64,000 nt of DNA from Bacteroides faecis MAJ27 (lineage in GTDB: Bacteria > Bacteroidota > Bacteroidia > Bacteroidales > Bacteroidaceae): the NCBI RefSeq assembly GCF_900106755.1, contig NZ_FNNN01000018.1:1-64000 (forward strand), in the 5' to 3' direction. The stretch's first letter is position 1; each line of letters starts with the position of its first letter. A model generated the notes under the pieces. The model saw nothing but the letters and a program-made list of their open reading frames with translations, did no database searches and was not told where the DNA came from. Shown piece by piece: positions 63,504-64,000 of this stretch. The position numbers were made by a program, and so were the translations under genes.

Positions 63504-64000
63504 ATGAAAAATAAGATATTTCTATTTATATGCTGTGTCACTTTTTTATGCTCTAGTTGTTATGAGGATAAAGGAAACTATGACTATAAAAATCTGTCAA
63601 AGATCGAAGTTGAAAAATTTTTGAAAGAAGATGGTACTAGTATTAATGTAAATTCCAGTATGAGTGTAACTATAGGAGGAATGGTGTCTGTTCGTCCTGT
63701 ATTGACTATAGTAAATGAAAGACCTAATATGAATTTTAATTATACTTGGACTTTCAAAGATCAGATAATTGGAACTGATGAAACGCTAAGTTGGAAAAGT
63801 GATATATTGGGCAGTGGAGCTGTATTGCTTGATATAGAAGATATTGAGAATGGAACTCATTTTATTACAGCTTTTTATCTTACAGTAGGCGAACCTTATC
63901 AGGCGGAAGGTTTCTTAATCTTAAGTGAGAAAGATGGAATACCTTGTCTGAGTCTTTTAAAAGGAATATATTATGACGATGTTTCTGATTATGAACTTTT
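63504..64000 (+). CDS. PKD-like family lipoprotein (partial, runs off window)
   Basis: The first 165 residues of a lipoprotein whose gene continues past the window. Signal peptide with Cys19 in LCSSCYEDKGNYDY, then a PKD-like beta domain (about 45-135: VSVRPVLTIVNERPNMNFNY, TWTFKDQIIGTDETLSW), then LILSEKDGIPCLSLL. The CYEDKGNYDY start is typical of PKD-like proteins found after DUF4843 in SusCD operons. The open frame is not interrupted up to the last base. It was recognised directly from the sequence, as the edge truncates it. Confidence 0.8.
   Translation, partial: MKNKIFLFICCVTFLCSSCYEDKGNYDYKNLSKIEVEKFLKEDGTSINVNSSMSVTIGGMVSVRPVLTIVNERPNMNFNYTWTFKDQIIGTDETLSWKSDILGSGAVLLDIEDIENGTHFITAFYLTVGEPYQAEGFLILSEKDGIPCLSLLKGIYYDDVSDYEL

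Overview
The window is a Bacteroides chromosome segment. Supporting signs are many SusC/SusD-type outer-membrane pairs, lipoproteins with the Bacteroidales lipobox, promoters of the TAnnTTTG (-7) type and weak Shine-Dalgarno sequences. From memory, the gene order from thymidine kinase through the three-part SusC/SusD locus to hflX, a DUF4954 gene and class I fumarase matches B. thetaiotaomicron around tdk (BT2275) to BT2256, so this is B. thetaiotaomicron or a close relative. No database search was possible.

Region 1 (about 200-13950) is an AT-rich integrated mobilizable element. At its right end an IntDOT-like tyrosine integrase (12475-13695) sits next to a tRNA-Lys(TTT) gene. A 13/14 match to the tRNA 3' end at 200-213 may be the other attachment site. 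Inside are a relaxase and its BfmA/BtgA partner next to a hairpin-rich probable oriT, three paralogous helix-turn-helix proteins, a DUF3876 gene, an RteC-like protein, and cargo: AraC regulator, DinB-like protein, SAM methyltransferase and GNAT acetyltransferase. There are no conjugation-pore genes, so transfer would need a helper element. Beside the presumed left end lies a tightly coupled three-gene operon (386-3886): an NdpA-like protein, a three-helix membrane protein and an unrecognised partner. It is the best candidate here for an undescribed, possibly anti-phage, system.

Region 2 (13938-19910) is core chromosome: tRNA-Lys, an AI-2E-family permease, thymidine kinase, an acidic-linker protein, rsmI, a coiled-coil lipoprotein, a YjjG-type nucleotidase and a MarC-family protein.

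Region 3 (19932-37511) is a phase-variable SusC/SusD shufflon. One complete SusC gene (minus strand) carries the promoter and signal peptide. Two SusC genes on the plus strand lack both, and each begins exactly at a 40-bp block shared with the complete gene that contains a 15-17 bp palindrome. A tyrosine recombinase gene lies between them. Inversion would move the promoter and 5' module onto either silent SusC-SusD operon.

Region 4 (37617-51017) is core again: hflX, DUF4954, fumarase, an acyltransferase, a PL10-type pectate lyase, and a TolC/RND/adaptor efflux operon. Region 5 (51413-64000) looks like one long plus-strand operon: two tandem copies of a GldA-like ATPase plus fused GldF-GldG protein, followed by SusC, SusD, a DUF4843 lipoprotein and a PKD-like lipoprotein cut by the window edge.
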